Source: Rostratula benghalensis (Eukaryota > Chordata > Aves > Charadriiformes > Rostratulidae). Taken from it: a stretch of 64,000 nucleotides of DNA. Position numbers and translations under genes: made by a program. Below, in pieces: positions 60,127 to 64,000 of the stretch. Location of the stretch: assembly GCA_013399305.1 (NCBI GenBank), contig VXAI01000038.1, positions 5,480,751-5,544,750 on the forward strand, in the 5' to 3' direction. The notes beneath the pieces were generated by a model, which ran no database searches, was not told the DNA's origin, and saw nothing but the letters and a program-made list of their open reading frames with translations. How positions within the stretch are numbered: the first letter of the stretch is position 1; each line of letters begins with the position of its first letter.

Positions 60127-63100
60127 GTAAGTGGTTATAATTTCTTCTTTCCCTTCTGGCTGCCATTGGCAATTCTCACAGATGGTGTTGGAGATAATGC
60201 ATGTAGGAGTGCATTGTGTACAGCATCTCTTTACAACATCTTTGAGCTTTGGCTGTCAAATTTTGTAAGATGTTCCTATATCACGCTGCAGGCACTATTT
60301 CCAAGTTTTGCTAGATCACCAGCTAATTACAGTGTATGGCCTCTCGGGCACTCCTCCTTGCAGCTTCTGCTTTACGAACACCGTTTCCCATTGGTGATGT
60401 TTATTATGTCTCTGAATTTAACTTTGCCACATGGCTGTGACTTGGTTTCTGTCTGAGAAAACTGAGTATCAGAGACATGGAAAGCTACTCAGTAGAAAGG
60501 ATGGCTCGCCTCATGGTGGTGTGCATCCTGACACTGTCTAGGGTCCACTTAAAGTCAAACAGCCCAGAGTCTGAGTGTTAGGCTAGGTTTTCAATCTGCC
60601 TCAGAAGTAGTCAGCCTGTTGTTGCTCTGCTTTCACCTTTCAGCACAAATAACCTCAATGCATCTTCGGATTTGGTTGTCTGGGCACATGCCCTGTTAAC
60701 AGATGTCATCCAAGAGCTCAGAAAGGCTTCTGGAGCCTAGAAAACCACAGAAATATGGAAATACAACTGTGTTGACAGATCAGCCTCCTGAAGATAGTTT
60801 AGCAAAAGCCCAGCCAGCCAGCCAATTTCTTATTAGCGAGCTGTTCTGCTAGCACATTATCTCTGGCGAGGAAAAGTGTAATCACTTGTAATCCAAGAAA
60901 AAGCTACAGCAGGCATCATGCATAACATTTCTGAGGCTTACTGCATTCAAAAAAACTGTAAAATGTTCCCAGACCATAAATGTAGTGGTGTGATAATTTG
61001 CTGATGAGTACTAGTGTGTGTATGTGAAGAAATAAATATATGATTATTAGAGTGAATCTGTGAGAGGTGGTGGGAAAGAGACAAAAAGGAACAAGGAAAG
61101 ATGCATCCTTTTTCAGTCAAATTCACTGGGAAACTCAGAGCAACACAGAATTTTATGTAATCCTATTTGCAAATAGCCGTTTTGAGCGTGACACCTGTAG
61201 TAGTGACATCTCTCAGAGCAGATAGTGAGAGATGAGGTGAACACAGCACAGGTAAGGGAGAAAGAAAGCTCAGTAACAGTCAAAGCAAAGAGTTCATGAG
61301 AAAGTGGTGCAGGGAGGCAGGACTGCTGTGGTACATAAACAGTAGGCTTGTACTCTAACCCAAGAGCTCATCAGTATTTTCAAAGCAATGGGGCCAGATT
61401 CTCCCTTGCTTTTATAGATATTTGAGTATATTGTGAGGCAGTGGGGAATTATTACTTGGTAGCATCTTAAGTTTTGAGTGAAAATAGTGCAAGAAATGAG
61501 CATGAGCTGGAGTTTACTGCAATGCATATAGAGGATTTATTATTTTTAGAAACAGCCAATGTGTTACACATTATTCAGCACAGGCACAGACTCTTGACAC
61601 CACTAGCCAAAATGGTCAATGGGATGGTGAACTCAGAGGTTATGGGAGCAGCTACCTTTAGCAAAGGAAATCAAGAACAGATCCTTTCCATGAGACAGCA
61701 TTTTTTCCGTAGAAATTTCAACATTATTGATGATGGACAATATCATTTCCTGGGTTCACAGAAGCATTGCTGAGATAATTGACTTATTAAGCAGGAGCTG
61801 CCAGGTGGTTCATGACAGGTTTACTGAGTCCAGTGAGCAATTAGCCAGAGATAACACAGAACACAGACATTTCGTGTTTGGTATTTCATTCAAATATGGT
61901 GTTTGGAATTGGAGCCTTTTCTCCAGTTGGTGCTGTTGACCATTTTGGCTAGTGAGCTACCAATCCCATTGACAGAGCTTTCTGAACCTTGCCCATGAGT
62001 AAAATTCAGTGTTGATAAGTTAATTTTAAATTTAGAAGAGATATATTACTAAAGCACATAAAAATATAGGAGAAAACAACACTTCAACAACAGAACAAAG
62101 AACACCATCACTTTAGCATCCCCATGCTGCTGGTTCCATATCACTCCAAGAAATTTCACACCAATATTTTGATGTCTTTTAATGGGGACAGAGGAAAGCT
62201 TTTCTGGGATTTAAGAAATTTGAAGACAACCTGTTCTGCAGTCTTGCGTACCCAAATCCAGACAAAACTCCATGTGAGCAGGTTTTTTTCCCCAAACTTT
62301 CAGTAATGGCCTATTTTTTTTCCTGTTTTGGTGTTAACAATAGAGTTGAATTGGTAATGAGTTCTTTTGGAAACACAATCCTGTAAAAGCAGGTCATTCG
62401 TGAACTGTTCTTAATGGTAAATCAGGAATTGGCTCAAATTGTCTTACCTTCTCTTTTCATATAGGTCATGTTCTTCCCATCAGCACCTATCACCACGAAC
62501 ACCTATAGGTTGTCTCTTTCTAACTACTAGCAATTTTCTACATTGTTAAATGTCTGGCTGCTCCTAATTAGAGCTGTTTCTGCCCAGTGTCCTTTTGAGT
62601 CCTAAAGGAAAATGATGTGAAGCTTTTATCTGTGGAGAATAATTATTTAAAGATGTCATACACTATGGCAGGGAAGCCAGTTGTTCTTATCATGCACTTT
62701 TTTTTTTTTTTCCTACTGAACAACATTTTTGTTTGTTCAAAGCAGGATTTATTTGTTTGTTTACAGTAAATACCTGTCACATAGTAACAGAAATATTACT
62801 AAATAATAATACATATAATGTTAAGCTCCTGAGTGAGAAGCTTTTAATGAAAAAACCCATGTGTTCTTGATAAAAAATAATAAATAATGTCACCTTTTCT
62901 TTTTACATTAAAAATATCTGTACAGGATTACACAATATAACAAAGTACAATTTTATTTTCTAGGCTCAGGGTGGCATCTCTGGGTTAGATCTTCATCTAA
63001 AAAGGGAAGAGGCCTGTAGTCTTGATCCTGCATATTTTCCACTGCATGAAAATAATTTTCACAAAGTTGTGATGTCTGCAGCCTTGCCAACCCTTTCCAT

Positions 63101-64000
63101 GCAAAGGTGGAAGCAGCTCTCAAGGAACATAGCAACATCTACATGCGGGAAGCAGCTATGGACCAAGATCTTTGCAAACAAAGATGTGCATGTGGTGATA
63201 TTTGAAAGTCTTGTAACTTCTTGCCTCAACTGGAAGAGAACAGAAACTAGTAAAAAAATAAAGATGGAAAATGTAAGTAGAGCTCTGTCTTCCTAATGTA
63301 ACTAGAAAAGTTTATTAGATGGTATATTTTTCAAGATGGCACTTAGTGATCTATTACAGACTGACTCTGTCTCTTGGCCAACCTTTCTTCTTGGTAAGAA
63401 TGCCCAAAGTTTGCTTCGATGAGACCAGCACTAGCAGCTTGCCTGGGATTCGAGGCCCACGTCCCATCCCATCCACTGGCCTCTGAATAGCAGAGGATGG
63501 CTGCTGCCATTTAGCAACTGGGCTGTGTTGAAGCAGTGCTTGCAGGGATGTCTGTTAGCTGTGCAATGTCTCTGTAGGTTCCACTCCAGTTTGTCAGCAT
63601 TATATACACCCTAAGAGCTTCTACCAATGAACTTGGCCAGGAAACACAATAAAAACATTTACAAAGAAATCTCTGCAGGGTAGGGTGAATCAGCAGCTCA
63701 TGCTCAACTTTCACCAGTAACTACAATCAAAAGGCAAACATTTCCTCTTATTTTGCTAAAGAAAACGTAGCGCTGTTTCTCTCCTGACAGCATCCGTTCA
63801 CTGGTGAGCAGGATCTTGCAAGCAGGCATTTAGTCTCACATCATGCTTAGGGCTTTAGCCAGAGCTTGTAATCTTTAACATCATGACACCACAGGACAGA
63901 GAGGTGGCTTGTACACGGAGGGCAGCTGGAAAGGAATAACCGAAGTCCTCGCACTGGGTAGTTTGTATCTGTGTTGTTTCCTTACCTTGACAGAAACTGG
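60127..64000. other. Non-coding stretch to the end of the window
   Basis: No supported gene or mobile element. HTR4, expected on the minus strand by comparison with mammals, was looked for through its known C-terminal tail variants and its last transmembrane segment, and was not seen. Open frames near 61474-61939 and 62953-63714 have no motif I recognise. Confidence 0.4.

Noticed and set aside
59920..60456. Open frame of 178 codons on the plus strand
   Set aside because: With a stop frequency of about 3 in 64 codons, roughly one frame of this length is expected by chance in 64 kb. It has no recognisable domain. Only the short segment with splice signals inside it is kept as a candidate exon.
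61474..61939. Two overlapping plus-strand open frames that looked protein-like
   Set aside because: I could not match them to any host or mobile-element family, and their length is ordinary for chance frames.
62953..63138. Minus-strand frame with an AG acceptor-like site, considered as an HTR4 tail exon
   Set aside because: The peptide does not resemble any HTR4 C-terminal variant that I know.

Overview
The window is vertebrate nuclear DNA, almost certainly from a bird. The evidence is two multi-exon genes with canonical GT-AG introns, chicken-repeat-1 (CR1) LINE fragments with the typical 3' end, an LTR of a type I recognise from avian endogenous retroviruses, CpG-island promoters, and gene content (a Kazal inhibitor gene next to FBXO38) that matches the SPINK-FBXO38-HTR4 neighbourhood of human chromosome 5q32. 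I cannot name the species. Most short open frames are chance: coding exons fill under 6% of the sequence.

Layout. 1-7.9 kb is non-coding, with one old CR1 in reverse orientation and two short sequence duplications. 7,969-11,993 is a complete four-exon gene for a small secreted Kazal serine protease inhibitor (SPINK type, 85 residues), followed by its 3' UTR and a poly(A) signal at 12.53 kb. 13.2-13.8 kb is an apparent solo LTR. 15.3-15.6 kb is a CR1 fragment. 16-23 kb is non-coding. 23.3-24.1 kb is the CpG-island promoter and first, non-coding exon of FBXO38, with three copies of a YY1-type motif and a 25-base assembly gap just downstream. 26,344-48,247 holds all 21 coding exons of FBXO38. 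They join in frame into 1,187 residues, and every junction was checked for phase. The 3' UTR runs to about 48.85 kb or beyond.

48.9-64 kb is intergenic and is the least explained part. It holds a CR1 fragment (50.5-50.8 kb), an orphan CpG island (51.3-51.6 kb), an isolated 80-base open exon at 58.24 kb that resembles an internal exon of the microtubule plus-end protein CLASP2, and a second possible exon at 60.07 kb. HTR4, the expected next gene, is not visible before the end of the window.

The two genes are neighbours by conserved synteny, not functional partners. The SPINK product is an extracellular protease inhibitor. FBXO38 is an intracellular F-box protein acting in SCF ubiquitin ligases and as a nuclear co-activator.
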